Source: Sinimarinibacterium sp. NLF-5-8 (GTDB taxonomy: Bacteria; Pseudomonadota; Gammaproteobacteria; Nevskiales; Nevskiaceae). From it: DNA of 64,000 nucleotides. Made by a program: the position numbers and the translations under genes. Of the stretch, positions 9,234 through 19,931 are shown in pieces. Under the pieces are notes generated by a model that worked only from the letters and a program-made list of their open reading frames with translations, was not told the DNA's origin and ran no database searches. The DNA lies in contig NZ_CP048030.1 of the NCBI RefSeq assembly GCF_010092425.1, positions 1,240,001-1,304,000 on the forward strand. Direction: 5' to 3'. The number at the start of each line of letters is the position of its first letter. Position 1 is the stretch's first letter.

Positions 9234-10069
9234 GGCTGCGTGGGTGATTTTGGCGCGCGCTCGTCTGCGGGATTTTCTGACGCGCTGTTGAGCACATCGT
9301 TCAGCGTTTGCTTGAGCGCGGCGGCTTCTTCGCAAAACGCCGGCAAATCCAGCGGCGGCAAGCCATTGGATTGCAGCCGCGGTTCAATGTCGTGCAGGGC
9401 CTGGCAGAGCTGCGCCACGCGCTGATCGAGCTGGTGGATGTGATCCAGCGTGGCGTTGAATGCGGTGGCGACCGGATCGGGCATGTCTTGCGAAATGCCG
9501 TAGGCGTCAAAGCCAAACTTCTGCGCCATTGCCTTGACCGATTCCGATGGCACCACCTCGCCGCTGACGATGCGCGCGGGAATACCCACGGCGGTTGCGC
9601 CCGCAGGCACCGCCTTGACCACCACCGCGTTGGAGCCGACGCGCGCGCCCGCCCCCACGGTGAACGGCCCCAGCACCTTGGCCCCGGCGCCGATGACGAC
9701 GTTGTTTTCCAGCGTGGGGTGGCGCTTGCCCTTGCTCCAACTGGTGCCGCCCAGCGTCACGCCCTGATACAGCGTCACGTCGTCGCCGATCTCGGCAGTC
9801 TCACCAATCACCACGCCAAGACCGTGATCAATGAAAAAACGCCGACCGATGCGCGCACCGGGGTGGATTTCGATGCCGGTAAACCAGCGCGCGATATTGG
9901 AGTTCAAACGCGCCAGCCAGCGCAGCCCATGCGTCCACAGCCAATGGCTGAGGCGATGCCCCCACACCGCGTGCAGCCCTGGGTAGCAGGTCAAAACCTC
10001 CCAGGTCGTGCGCGCAGCCGGGTCGCGGTCAAACACACTGGCAATGTCCTCGCGGATGCGGTCAAACAT
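9230..10069 (-). CDS. cysE: Serine O-acetyltransferase
   Basis: 279 residues. It acetylates L-serine, the first step of cysteine synthesis. The left-handed beta-helix is seen in the hexapeptide series [33 protein letters not shown] with active-site His residues, then [18 protein letters not shown]. The start MFDRIREDI at 10069 has GAGGGA about 8 nt upstream; an in-frame ATG at 10105 lacks one. After the catalytic domain is a roughly 90-residue extension predicted to be helical. It heads the cysE-iscS-iscU-like-iscA operon. Confidence 0.92.
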   Translation of the reverse strand: MFDRIREDIASVFDRDPAARTTWEVLTCYPGLHAVWGHRLSHWLWTHGLRWLARLNSNIARWFTGIEIHPGARIGRRFFIDHGLGVVIGETAEIGDDVTLYQGVTLGGTSWSKGKRHPTLENNVVIGAGAKVLGPFTVGAGARVGSNAVVVKAVPAGATAVGIPARIVSGEVVPSESVKAMAQKFGFDAYGISQDMPDPVATAFNATLDHIHQLDQRVAQLCQALHDIEPRLQSNGLPPLDLPAFCEEAAALKQTLNDVLNSASENPADERAPKSPTQP

Positions 10070-10134
10070 CAGGTAGTCCCTCAACTCAACAACAAAGCGC
10101 GCCATTGTAGAGCGCGCGGTCTTTTGCCTTCGGC

Positions 10135-10222
10135 GTGATTGGTGATTCGTGATTGGCAAGATGATGCGGCGGTTAATCACCAATCACATTTCACCAATCA
10201 CGCTTCATCCATCACCAATCAC
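10135..10222. repeat. Cluster of short ATCACCAATCAC/ATCACGAATCAC repeats
   Basis: Between trmJ and cysE. GTGATTGGTGATTCGTGATTGG (two and a half inverted units) is at 10135-10156, followed by ATCACCAATCAC at about 10176-10187 and further copies at 10191-10201 and 10211-10222. The arms are complementary, so the region could fold into hairpins. The 12-mer ATCACGAATCAC (minus strand, 10142-10153) also occurs at 5086-5097 on the plus strand. Units are too irregular for a CRISPR. Confidence 0.65.
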
Positions 10223-10244
10223 TTAGCGCGCGCACCGCGCGCGG

Positions 10245-11039
10245 TCACAACGGCACCCGCCGATTCTTGGGCTTTTCAAACGACGTCAAAATCCCGCGCA
10301 AAATATTCAGCTCGTTGCGATCCGGGGCGGCGCGGTTGAAGAAGGTGCGCAGGCGGCGCATCAAATGACGCGGGTTGCTGGGGTCGATAAAGCCGGTGGA
10401 CAGCAGCAGCCGTTGCAGGTGCTCATAAAAGCGTTCCACATCGTCAGCCGACGGCGGCGCATACCACGGATGGCCGTCTTTGGCGGCGGTGGTCACCTGC
10501 CCTTGCACGGTGCTGCGGCGCAGCTCGTAACACATCACCTGCACCGCTTGCGACAGGTTCAACGAGCTGAAATCGGGATTGGTGGGGATCAGCGTTGTGG
10601 CATGGCAATGATCCAGCTCATCGTTGGTCAGGCCGGTGCGTTCGCAGCCAAACACCAGCGCCACGCGCGCGCCCTGGCGCGCCAGCCCCAGGGCTTTATC
10701 GGCGCTGTCCCAGGGTTGCAGCGGCGCATCGCCCAGGTGCCGGGGGCGCGCGGACAGTGCCACCACCCAGCCGCAGTCCGAGACGGCTTCATCCAGGGTT
10801 TTGACCACGCGCGCGCGGTCGAGCACGTCGGTGGCGTGAGTGGCGTTGGCGCGCGCTTGCGGGTGTGGAAAACGGTCGGGGTTGACCAACACCAGGTCGG
10901 TCAAACCCATCGTCAACATCGCGCGCGCGGTGCTGCCAATGTTGCCGGGATGCTGGGTCGAAACCAGCACAATGCGCACCTGCGATAGCGGGTCAGCCGC
11001 TGCGCCGGTGCTGGCAGAATCAAGGGGAGAGCTGTTCAT
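10245..11039 (-). CDS. trmJ: tRNA (cytidine/uridine-2'-O-)-methyltransferase TrmJ
   Basis: 264 residues. It methylates the 2'-OH of position 32 in certain tRNAs. SPOUT-fold features are VRIVLVSTQHPGNIGSTARAMLTMGL at the N-terminus, then VALVFGCERTGLTNDELDHC and IPTNPDFSSLNLSQAVQVMCYEL, which form the knotted SAM site. The ATG at 11039 is used; the open frame running up to 12041 is antisense to suhB. It is divergent from suhB with 63 bp between, a common pairing in gammaproteobacteria. A GCGCGC-centred palindrome at 10234-10245 reaches its stop codon. Confidence 0.93.
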   Translation of the reverse strand: MNSSPLDSASTGAAADPLSQVRIVLVSTQHPGNIGSTARAMLTMGLTDLVLVNPDRFPHPQARANATHATDVLDRARVVKTLDEAVSDCGWVVALSARPRHLGDAPLQPWDSADKALGLARQGARVALVFGCERTGLTNDELDHCHATTLIPTNPDFSSLNLSQAVQVMCYELRRSTVQGQVTTAAKDGHPWYAPPSADDVERFYEHLQRLLLSTGFIDPSNPRHLMRRLRTFFNRAAPDRNELNILRGILTSFEKPKNRRVPL

Positions 11040-11102
11040 GCGTGATATTCTATTGTGCTTTGCAGCACTTGCTCTCCAACTTTTTAATTCGGGAACGGCT
11101 CC

Positions 11103-11912
11103 ATGCATCCGCTGGTCAATATCGCCGTCATGGCGGCGCGCGCCGCAGGCACTGTTATTCACCGTCACGCCGACCGCGTTGACCAACTCCAGATCGAACG
11201 TAAAGCCCGCAACGATTTTGTTTCGCAAATCGACCGCGCGGCCGAGGCCGAAATCATCCGCATCATCCGCCGCGCCTATCCCGATCACGCCATCTTGGCG
11301 GAGGAATCCGGTGAACAAAGCGCGCGCGGCAACTCCGAGGTGACGTGGATCATCGACCCGCTGGATGGCACCACCAACTTTTTGCACCGCATCCCGCAAT
11401 TTGCGGTGTCGATCGGGATCCAGGTCAAGGACAAGCTCGAACACGGCGTGATTTATGCGCCGATGAATCAAGACCTGTACACCGCCAGCCGTGGCCGTGG
11501 GGCGATGCTCAACAACCGCCGCCTGCGCACCAGCCATTGCCGCGACATCAGCCAGGCGTTGATCGCCACCGGCGTGCCGCTGCAAGAACGCTTTATGCCG
11601 CGCTACGAGCCGATGCTGCGCAGCGCCGTGGAACAAACCGCCGGGGTGCGCCGCTTTGGTTCGGCGGCGCTGGATCTGGCTGCGGTTGCCGCCGGCCACT
11701 ACGAGGGCTACTGGGAGTTCAACTTGCAGCCCTGGGACATTGCCGCCGGCATCGTGCTGGTGCAGGAAGCCGGCGGCGTGGTGCGCGAAATCGACGGCGG
11801 CGACCCGCTGCAAACCGGCAGCCTCATCGCGGGCAACGTGCATCTGATCGACACGCTGGCCGACTGGGTGCCGAAAAAGCGCGCGCAAGCCACCGAAGCC
11901 GCCGACGAGTAA
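11103..11912 (+). CDS. suhB: Inositol-1-monophosphatase SuhB
   Basis: 269 residues. It is a Mg-dependent inositol monophosphatase which in E. coli also joins rRNA antitermination complexes. Metal-site motifs are [22 protein letters not shown] and the C-terminal [15 protein letters not shown]. It is divergent from trmJ and is followed after 16 bp by rfbB on the same strand, so rhamnose genes may be read from the same transcript. Confidence 0.93.
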   Translation: MHPLVNIAVMAARAAGTVIHRHADRVDQLQIERKARNDFVSQIDRAAEAEIIRIIRRAYPDHAILAEESGEQSARGNSEVTWIIDPLDGTTNFLHRIPQFAVSIGIQVKDKLEHGVIYAPMNQDLYTASRGRGAMLNNRRLRTSHCRDISQALIATGVPLQERFMPRYEPMLRSAVEQTAGVRRFGSAALDLAAVAAGHYEGYWEFNLQPWDIAAGIVLVQEAGGVVREIDGGDPLQTGSLIAGNVHLIDTLADWVPKKRAQATEAADE

Positions 11913-11928
11913 CCCCTCTGCCAAAGCC

Positions 11929-13007
11929 ATGACCGCAAAAACCTTACTGATCACCGGCGGCGCCGGTTTCATTGGCTCTGCGCTGATCCGCCTGCTACTG
12001 AAAAGCAGCGATGCCAACGTCGTCAATCTCGACAAGCTCACCTACGCCGCCAGCCCGGAGGCGCTGGAAGATGCGCCAAACCATCCGCGCTATCGCTTTG
12101 AGCAGGTGGACATCACCAACGCCGCCGAACTGGCGCGCGTGTTTGCGCAGTATCAGCCCGATGGGGTGTTGCATCTGGCGGCAGAATCGCATGTGGATCG
12201 CTCCATCGACGGCCCGGCAGCGTTCATCGACACCAACATCGTCGGCACCTTTCGCCTGCTGGAAGCAACGCTGGCGCACTGGCAAACGCTAAGCGCCGAA
12301 CAGCGTCAGGCTTTTCGCTTTCACCACATTTCCACCGATGAGGTGTACGGCACGCTGGGCAGCGAGGGTTACTTTTTAGAAACCACGGCTTATGCGCCCA
12401 ATTCGCCGTATTCGGCCAGCAAGGCGGCCTCCGATCATCTGGTGCGCGCCTGGCATCACACCTACGGCCTGCCGGTGGTGATGACCAACTGCTCCAACAA
12501 CTACGGCCCTTATCAGTTCCCTGAAAAACTGATCCCGCTGATGATTCTGAACGCGCTGGAAGGCAAGCCTCTGCCGGTGTATGGCAACGGCCAAAACGTG
12601 CGCGACTGGCTGTATGTGGACGACCACGCGCGCGCGCTGCAACGGGTGTTTGAGCACGGCCAAGTCGGTGAGACGTACAACATTGGCGGTCACAACGAAA
12701 AGCGCAATTTAGAGTTGGTGGAACTGCTGTGCGCGCTGCTCGACGAGCGCCTGCCCGGCAGCGCCCACGCGCCACATCGCCAGCTCATCACCTTTGTGGA
12801 AGATCGCAAGGGACATGACCTGCGCTACGCCATCGACGCCCGCAAGATCGAACGCGAACTGGGCTGGACGCCGACGGAGACCTTTGACAGCGGCATCCGC
12901 AAAACCGTGGACTGGTATTTGAACAACCGCAGTTGGTGCAACACCGTGCAAGCGCGCGGCTACCAGCGTCAGCGGCTTGGCCTGGGCAAACCGCCGGGGC
13001 AAAAATC

Positions 13008-13011
<4 letters not shown>
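11929..13011 (+). CDS. rfbB: dTDP-glucose 4,6-dehydratase
   Basis: 360 residues, extended-SDR fold. It converts dTDP-glucose to dTDP-4-keto-6-deoxyglucose, step 2 of dTDP-L-rhamnose synthesis. The NAD site is [12 protein letters not shown] near residue 10. The catalytic [13 protein letters not shown] (Thr-Asp-Glu) and the [15 protein letters not shown] Tyr-x3-Lys pair are present, as is [17 protein letters not shown]. It is the first of four contiguous rhamnose genes, and its stop overlaps the rfbA start (ATGA). Confidence 0.97.
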
Positions 13012-13883
<872 letters not shown>

Positions 13884-13923
13884 CCGCGCACTGCCGCCTT
13901 TTTTGAATCACGGCTGTAAAACC

Positions 13924-14472
13924 ATGAAAACGATTCCCACCGCCCTGCCCGACGTTCTCATTTTTGAACCCAAAGTCTTTGGCGACGACCGTGGCTTTTT
14001 CATGGAAAGCTTTCATGCCGCGCGCTTTGCCGAAGCCACTGGCTGCCACGATCCGATTGTGCAAGACAATCACTCGCGTTCACGGCGCGGCGTGCTGCGC
14101 GGCCTGCATTACCAGCTACCGCCCTGCGCCCAAGGCAAACTGGTGCGCGTGATTCAGGGCGAGGTGCTGGATGTTGCCGTCGACATCCGCCGCAGCTCGG
14201 CCACATTCGGGCAATGGGTGGGCGTGCTGCTCTCCGCAGAAAACAAGCGCCAGCTGTGGATTCCTCCCGGCTTTGCCCACGCTTTTTACACCGTCAGTGA
14301 CAGCGCCGACGTGCTCTACAAAGTCACCGGCCCCTATTCTCCCGAACACGAGCGCAGCATCCGCTGGGATGACCCCGATCTGGCGATTGACTGGCCGCTG
14401 AACGGACAAGCGCCGCTGCTCTCCGGCAAAGACGCCATCGCCCCGCTGCTGCGCGACGCCCAAACCTTTTAA
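13924..14472 (+). CDS. rfbC: dTDP-4-dehydrorhamnose 3,5-epimerase
   Basis: 182 residues, cupin fold. It epimerises dTDP-4-keto-6-deoxyglucose, step 3. The catalytic His is in RGLHYQ, and the substrate-binding DNHSRSRRGVLRG and WIPPGFAHAFYTVSD with its Tyr are present. The ATG at 13924 begins the conserved N-terminus (MKTIPTALPDVLIFEPKVFGDDRGFF) 40 bp after rfbA. Confidence 0.96.
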   Translation: MKTIPTALPDVLIFEPKVFGDDRGFFMESFHAARFAEATGCHDPIVQDNHSRSRRGVLRGLHYQLPPCAQGKLVRVIQGEVLDVAVDIRRSSATFGQWVGVLLSAENKRQLWIPPGFAHAFYTVSDSADVLYKVTGPYSPEHERSIRWDDPDLAIDWPLNGQAPLLSGKDAIAPLLRDAQTF

Positions 14473-14475
14473 GCC

Positions 14476-15339
14476 ATGCGCATTCTCATCACCGGCGCAA
14501 ACGGCCAACTGGGACACGAGCTCCAGCGCAACGCCCCTCAAAACGTTGAACTGCACGCGCTCGACCGGCGCGCGCTTGATATCAGCGATGGCGACGCCGT
14601 GGCGAAAACCGTTGCCCGGATCGCGCCGCACATCATCATCAATGCCGCCGCCTACACCGCCGTAGACAAAGCCGAGACCGATCACGACGCCGCCTGCGCC
14701 ATCAACCGCGACGGCGCTGCGCACCTTGCGCGCGCCGCCCAAGCCCAGCGCGCGCGCTTGTTGCATGTATCCACCGACTTTGTATTTGACGGCCAAGGCT
14801 GCACGCCTTACCTGCCCGGCCAAACGCCGTCACCGCTGGGGGTTTACGGCGCCAGCAAACTCGCGGGTGAGCAGGCGGTGCAGCACAGCGGCGCCGATGC
14901 GCTGATCATCCGCACCGCCTGGGTTTACGCCGCGCACGGTCACAATTTTGTCAAAACCATGCTGCGGCTGATGCGCGAACGCCCCGAAGTGCGTGTGGTG
15001 GCCGACCAGATCGGCAGCCCCACCGCTGCCGCCAGTCTGGCGCGCGCGCTGTGGGCGTTGATTGCAAAAAACGCGGCTGCCGGCATCTATCACTATACCG
15101 ACGCCGGTGTTGCCAGCTGGTACGACCTCGCCCATGCCGTGCGCGAGATCACCCAAACTCTCAGCGGCGAAACCCTCGCTCCGATCTACCCGATCCGCAC
15201 CGAGGATTACCCCACCCCGGCCCGGCGCCCGGCCTACAGCGTGCTCGACAAAACCGCCACCACCGCCTTGATCGGCCCGGCACCCCACTGGCGCGAGGCG
15301 CTCAGCGAAGTGCTTCGGGAACTGCTGCAAGAGGAGTGA
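14476..15339 (+). CDS. rfbD: dTDP-4-dehydrorhamnose reductase
   Basis: 287 residues, SDR fold. It gives dTDP-L-rhamnose with NADPH, step 4. MRILITGANGQLGHEL binds the cofactor, followed by NAAAYTAVDKAE, HVSTDFVFDG and YGASKLAGE (Tyr-x3-Lys). It starts 3 bp after the rfbC stop and ends the rfbBACD unit. Rhamnose made here probably enters LPS core or O-antigen; no O-antigen polymerase or flippase is in the window. Confidence 0.96.
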   Translation: MRILITGANGQLGHELQRNAPQNVELHALDRRALDISDGDAVAKTVARIAPHIIINAAAYTAVDKAETDHDAACAINRDGAAHLARAAQAQRARLLHVSTDFVFDGQGCTPYLPGQTPSPLGVYGASKLAGEQAVQHSGADALIIRTAWVYAAHGHNFVKTMLRLMRERPEVRVVADQIGSPTAAASLARALWALIAKNAAAGIYHYTDAGVASWYDLAHAVREITQTLSGETLAPIYPIRTEDYPTPARRPAYSVLDKTATTALIGPAPHWREALSEVLRELLQEE

Positions 15340-15435
15340 GCGGCGCTATCGCGCTCATCGCAGCGAAACCCATCCGCGCGCGCTTTTGCCGCACTCACGA
15401 TCTTCTGCCCCCCAAGGCTGGCTCTCGCCCGCGCG

Positions 15436-16710
<1,275 letters not shown>

Positions 16711-16750
16711 TTATTCTGGGCAGCAACGAAAGGGCGGCTATTGTAGGCGC

Positions 16751-18040
16751 TCACTTCAAGCCTTGATCCATTTTGCCGCCGTAAATACGCGTGCCACCGC
16801 CTTGCAGTGGCATTGCCAACCCCAGTTCGATTTCAAAATTGATCAGCCGACGCGGACGCCAGCGCAAACCGATATTGGCCGAAACATGCAGCGCCTGCCC
16901 CAAATCGCGCGCGCTTTGACTGGCATTGCCCGCTTCCAGCCCCACCGTCCAGCGCAGACTGTCCCACCGCAGCGGGCGCATAAAATCAATGTGCGCAAGA
17001 TAAAAGCTGTTGCCCTCAAACGAGCGCCGCTCATAGCCTTTGAGCCCGTCGGTACTACCCAACGCAAACGCCGGGCGAATATCCCTGCTGTGATCTGCCC
17101 AGCCCAGCGAAATGCCATAGCCCCACTGTTGATGCAGACGTTGACCGATTGGCTGAGCTTGCTCCCAGTTGGCAACAAACGAGGCGGCGCTGTAATCAGA
17201 AAAAACATGTTCATCTGCCCACTCAAGCCGCGTGCCGAGCGCGCGCCCGTCGATACTGAAAATCCTGTCACGCACATTGCGATAGTCATTCTCAAACACC
17301 ACTGCGTAGCTGTTGCCAAAACTCATCGCCGCCGCATGATCCGAGACCCGATGACGCCGCCCGGCCAGACCATAGCCCGTACTCCAGCCCTGGCTGGGAC
17401 GGTTAGGAAGTCCGTAGTTGTGGATCACCACGGCCTCCACCGCATCAACGGTTTCTTCGTAGACTGCCGGCAGTTCAAATGGCGTGACATTGTGCTCCGC
17501 CGACAAACGCAAGCTGTCTTTGCTGCTCAACAAGTACGGCGCCAGATAACTGGCTCGAATGCTGACGTCACGCCCCCGATCGTCGCGGCGTGAATCACGG
17601 CTGCGCCCGACCAGCTTGAAGGTGTGATTCAAACCCCAGAGGTTATTCACCTTGCTCTCCAGGCCAATGCTGTTCTGTCCATCAGAATTGGCAGACAGGC
17701 GCGGATACGCCTGCCAAAACCATTTTTCATGCACCTTGAACACCACGCGGACAGCAGCCTGGCTTTCGCCCACCGATTCCACGCGCGCTTCAACACTGCG
17801 AAACAGTCCCAGACTCTGGATTTCCTGGCGTGAACGCGCCAACGCATCGGCGTCGAATTGCATCCCTTCGTGAATGCTCATCTCATGACGCATGACCGAT
17901 TCGCGCGTGACCGTGTTGCCCTCAAAAACGATCTCGGCGATCCGTGGCGCAGAATCATTGATCAGTACCGCCTGCGCGCCCTCACAGGTGCCCGGCAATA
18001 GCAGCAACGTGCCCAGCAACAACACCCAACGCAGGCTCAT
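16751..18040 (-). CDS. Outer-membrane beta-barrel protein with one POTRA domain (Omp85-like)
   Basis: 429 residues. A signal peptide (MSLRWVLLLGTLLLLPGTCEGAQA) is followed by one POTRA-like domain at about residues 31-105 (RIAEIVFEGNTVTRESVMRHEM ... VRVVFKVHE). The rest alternates beta strands of an outer-membrane barrel, with LRWRPRRLINFEIELGLAMPL near the end. BamA has five POTRAs and TamA three, so this is a short relative. A final Phe is not present. The start at 18040 has AGAGGG upstream and overlaps the stop of the preceding small ORF by one base, so it is coupled to the eptA-like operon. A role in assembling or exporting an envelope component is inference. Confidence 0.75.
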   Translation of the reverse strand: MSLRWVLLLGTLLLLPGTCEGAQAVLINDSAPRIAEIVFEGNTVTRESVMRHEMSIHEGMQFDADALARSRQEIQSLGLFRSVEARVESVGESQAAVRVVFKVHEKWFWQAYPRLSANSDGQNSIGLESKVNNLWGLNHTFKLVGRSRDSRRDDRGRDVSIRASYLAPYLLSSKDSLRLSAEHNVTPFELPAVYEETVDAVEAVVIHNYGLPNRPSQGWSTGYGLAGRRHRVSDHAAAMSFGNSYAVVFENDYRNVRDRIFSIDGRALGTRLEWADEHVFSDYSAASFVANWEQAQPIGQRLHQQWGYGISLGWADHSRDIRPAFALGSTDGLKGYERRSFEGNSFYLAHIDFMRPLRWDSLRWTVGLEAGNASQSARDLGQALHVSANIGLRWRPRRLINFEIELGLAMPLQGGGTRIYGGKMDQGLK

Positions 18041-18252
18041 CACGCCCTCTGACACAGGTGCAAGTCCCCACCCTGACCCCAAACAGCGTTCCTGCGGGCA
18101 AATCCAGTTCGATCCAGCTCATGGCCTGACAACATGATCCGAGTGATAGACAACGCCTCTGAACTGTCAGCTTTGGCTGTTTCACAGGAAGGCGGGCCGA
18201 TCAGCAATATCAAAACGATCAGGCTCCATCCCAGCCTTCTGCCCCATTTCAT
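18040..18252 (-). CDS. Small secreted or lipoprotein-like ORF, unknown
   Basis: 70 residues. Basic start MKWGRRLG, a hydrophobic stretch SLIVLILLIGPPSC and then a polar tail predict a signal peptide; PPSC is a poor lipobox. Support for it being real is translational: its ATG overlaps the eptA-like stop (ATGA) and its TGA overlaps the ATG of the barrel protein (TGATG). The tail resembles nothing I know. An alternative reading frame over the second half is also open, so a frameshifted longer protein cannot be excluded. Confidence 0.5.
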   Translation of the reverse strand: MKWGRRLGWSLIVLILLIGPPSCETAKADSSEALSITRIMLSGHELDRTGFARRNAVWGQGGDLHLCQRA

Positions 18253-19931
18253 GGTTGACTCCGGCAGGCGCGCAACCGATCGTTGCCGGCCTGATAAACA
18301 TCGGTTTGCACGTCAAGCAAGCCCAGCAACAAATCAAACACCTGATCATGGCTGATGGCCGTTTGCATGGCTTTTTCGGCACATGGCCAGTCCAGCCCCA
18401 GCTGCTGCTTCATCGATGATCCCAGCCATACCAGCATCGGCACGCGGGTTTGCTCGTCTGGTGCCAGCGCATAGGGAAAGCCATGCAGATACAGCCCGTT
18501 TTCGCCCAGGCTTTCGCCGTGATCGGAGACATAGACCAGCGCGGTATCGACACCCTCGCCCATGTCAGCCAGAACCGCGTGAACCTGCGCCAGCACATGA
18601 TCGGTATAGACAATGGTGTTGTCGTAAGCATTGATCAGCGCCGCACTGTCACAGCGGTAGGCCTCATCCCGCACACAGGCCGGTTGAAAGTTGGCAAACC
18701 GATCGGGATAGCGGCGGTAATACGATGGTCCATGACTGCCAAGCTGATGCAGCACGATCAGCTGATCACCACTATGCGCCCGAAGGCGTGCAGGCAGATC
18801 GCGCAACAAAATCTCATCAAAGCATTCCCCATCACGGCACAGCGCGGGGTCTTTGTCGCTGGCCAGGTCTTCAAGGCCAACGCGCGCGCAGACGCCTTGA
18901 CAGCCAACGTTGTTATCACGCCACAGCACATCGACACCGGCACGCCTGATGACGTCCAGCAGGTTCTCCTCGTAGTCCGCCTTCTGTCGATCAAAGTCGC
19001 TGCGATCGTGGCGTGAAAACATGCAGGGCACCGAGACCGCTGTTGCCGTGCCGCAAGATCGCACTTCGGCAAAGCGTAATAAATCCGGAATTTTTGACAG
19101 CTGAGGATTGGTCGGCTGCGGATAGCCATAGAGAGAAAAATGATCCGCGCGCGCGGTTTCGCCCACCACCATCACCACGACCCGGCGACGCCCCTGCGCT
19201 GGGCGCGGGGCAATGGATTGAGCGATCGGTTGAACGCTCGTAGCATGCGCACTGCCCACCACACTGCGATAAGCCAGCTTGATCGCTGAGCCGATCGGAT
19301 ACACCGGATTGGGATATTTGTAGATTTGCGAGTGCTCACGCCCCCACAGGGCATTGGCCTTGTAGTTACCCAGCACCAGTCCCAGTGCTACACCCCAAAA
19401 CGCCAGCGCCAGCCCCGTACGCACTGCGCCACTGCACCAACCCTGACGGGCTTTGAAACGGATCTGCCACAGCACCAGGCTCGGCAACCCGGCAAACAAC
19501 AGCAGTTGCCCAAGCAAATCCAGCGAGAGCAGCTCACGGGTTTCACGCCAGTTGGTGCGGGTGGCGTTAACGATCATCTGCTGATCAATCACGGCGCCGT
19601 AACGGCTCATGTAGTAGTTGACGATGACCGCAATCACCAGCAAAGCCGTCAATCCCCCCCGCACCATGCGGCCGACGCACAGCAGCGCCAGCAAGCTGAA
19701 CGTGCCCGCCAGATAAATCGCCACCAGTGTCAGCACGATCAACGCGCCCGATAAATCCAGCGCCGTGCTGCCGTTATCGGTCAGCGCGCGAAACGTGGTG
19801 CGCCACAGCACGGTGTTCTGGGTCAATCCCAGATAGGCGGTGACGAGCAGCAAAACTGTGGTGATCGATAGCGGATGCCGCGCCCAAAAAGTGCGCACGC
19901 GCGCCGTCAGGGATTTCAGGTTTGCGTTCAT
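18249..19931 (-). CDS. eptA: Lipid A phosphoethanolamine transferase (EptA-like)
   Basis: 560 residues. Several N-terminal membrane helices (about residues 20-170) precede a periplasmic alkaline-phosphatase-superfamily domain. The nucleophile Thr is in VMVVGETARADHFSLYGY, followed by CGTATAVSVPCMFS and the metal-binding YVSDHGESLGENGLYLHG. Cysteines in pairs (CQGVC, CRDGEC) match the disulfides of EptA enzymes. It adds phosphoethanolamine to lipid A phosphate at the outer face of the inner membrane, which in known cases lowers polymyxin binding. The ATG overlaps the preceding LtaS-like stop by 4 nt. Confidence 0.88.
   Translation of the reverse strand: MNANLKSLTARVRTFWARHPLSITTVLLLVTAYLGLTQNTVLWRTTFRALTDNGSTALDLSGALIVLTLVAIYLAGTFSLLALLCVGRMVRGGLTALLVIAVIVNYYMSRYGAVIDQQMIVNATRTNWRETRELLSLDLLGQLLLFAGLPSLVLWQIRFKARQGWCSGAVRTGLALAFWGVALGLVLGNYKANALWGREHSQIYKYPNPVYPIGSAIKLAYRSVVGSAHATSVQPIAQSIAPRPAQGRRRVVVMVVGETARADHFSLYGYPQPTNPQLSKIPDLLRFAEVRSCGTATAVSVPCMFSRHDRSDFDRQKADYEENLLDVIRRAGVDVLWRDNNVGCQGVCARVGLEDLASDKDPALCRDGECFDEILLRDLPARLRAHSGDQLIVLHQLGSHGPSYYRRYPDRFANFQPACVRDEAYRCDSAALINAYDNTIVYTDHVLAQVHAVLADMGEGVDTALVYVSDHGESLGENGLYLHGFPYALAPDEQTRVPMLVWLGSSMKQQLGLDWPCAEKAMQTAISHDQVFDLLLGLLDVQTDVYQAGNDRLRACRSQP

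Noticed and set aside
10135-10222. CRISPR array
   Set aside because: Units are about 12 bp in both orientations, with no regular spacers and no cas genes nearby.
11039-12041. N-terminal extension of trmJ to 598 residues
   Set aside because: Runs antisense through suhB; TrmJ proteins are about 240-260 residues and the conserved start is at 11039.
17982-18185. 67-aa minus-strand ORF overlapping the small secreted ORF
   Set aside because: It overlaps the start of the POTRA barrel gene and has no ribosome site. The alternative frame with perfect stop-start overlaps is preferred.
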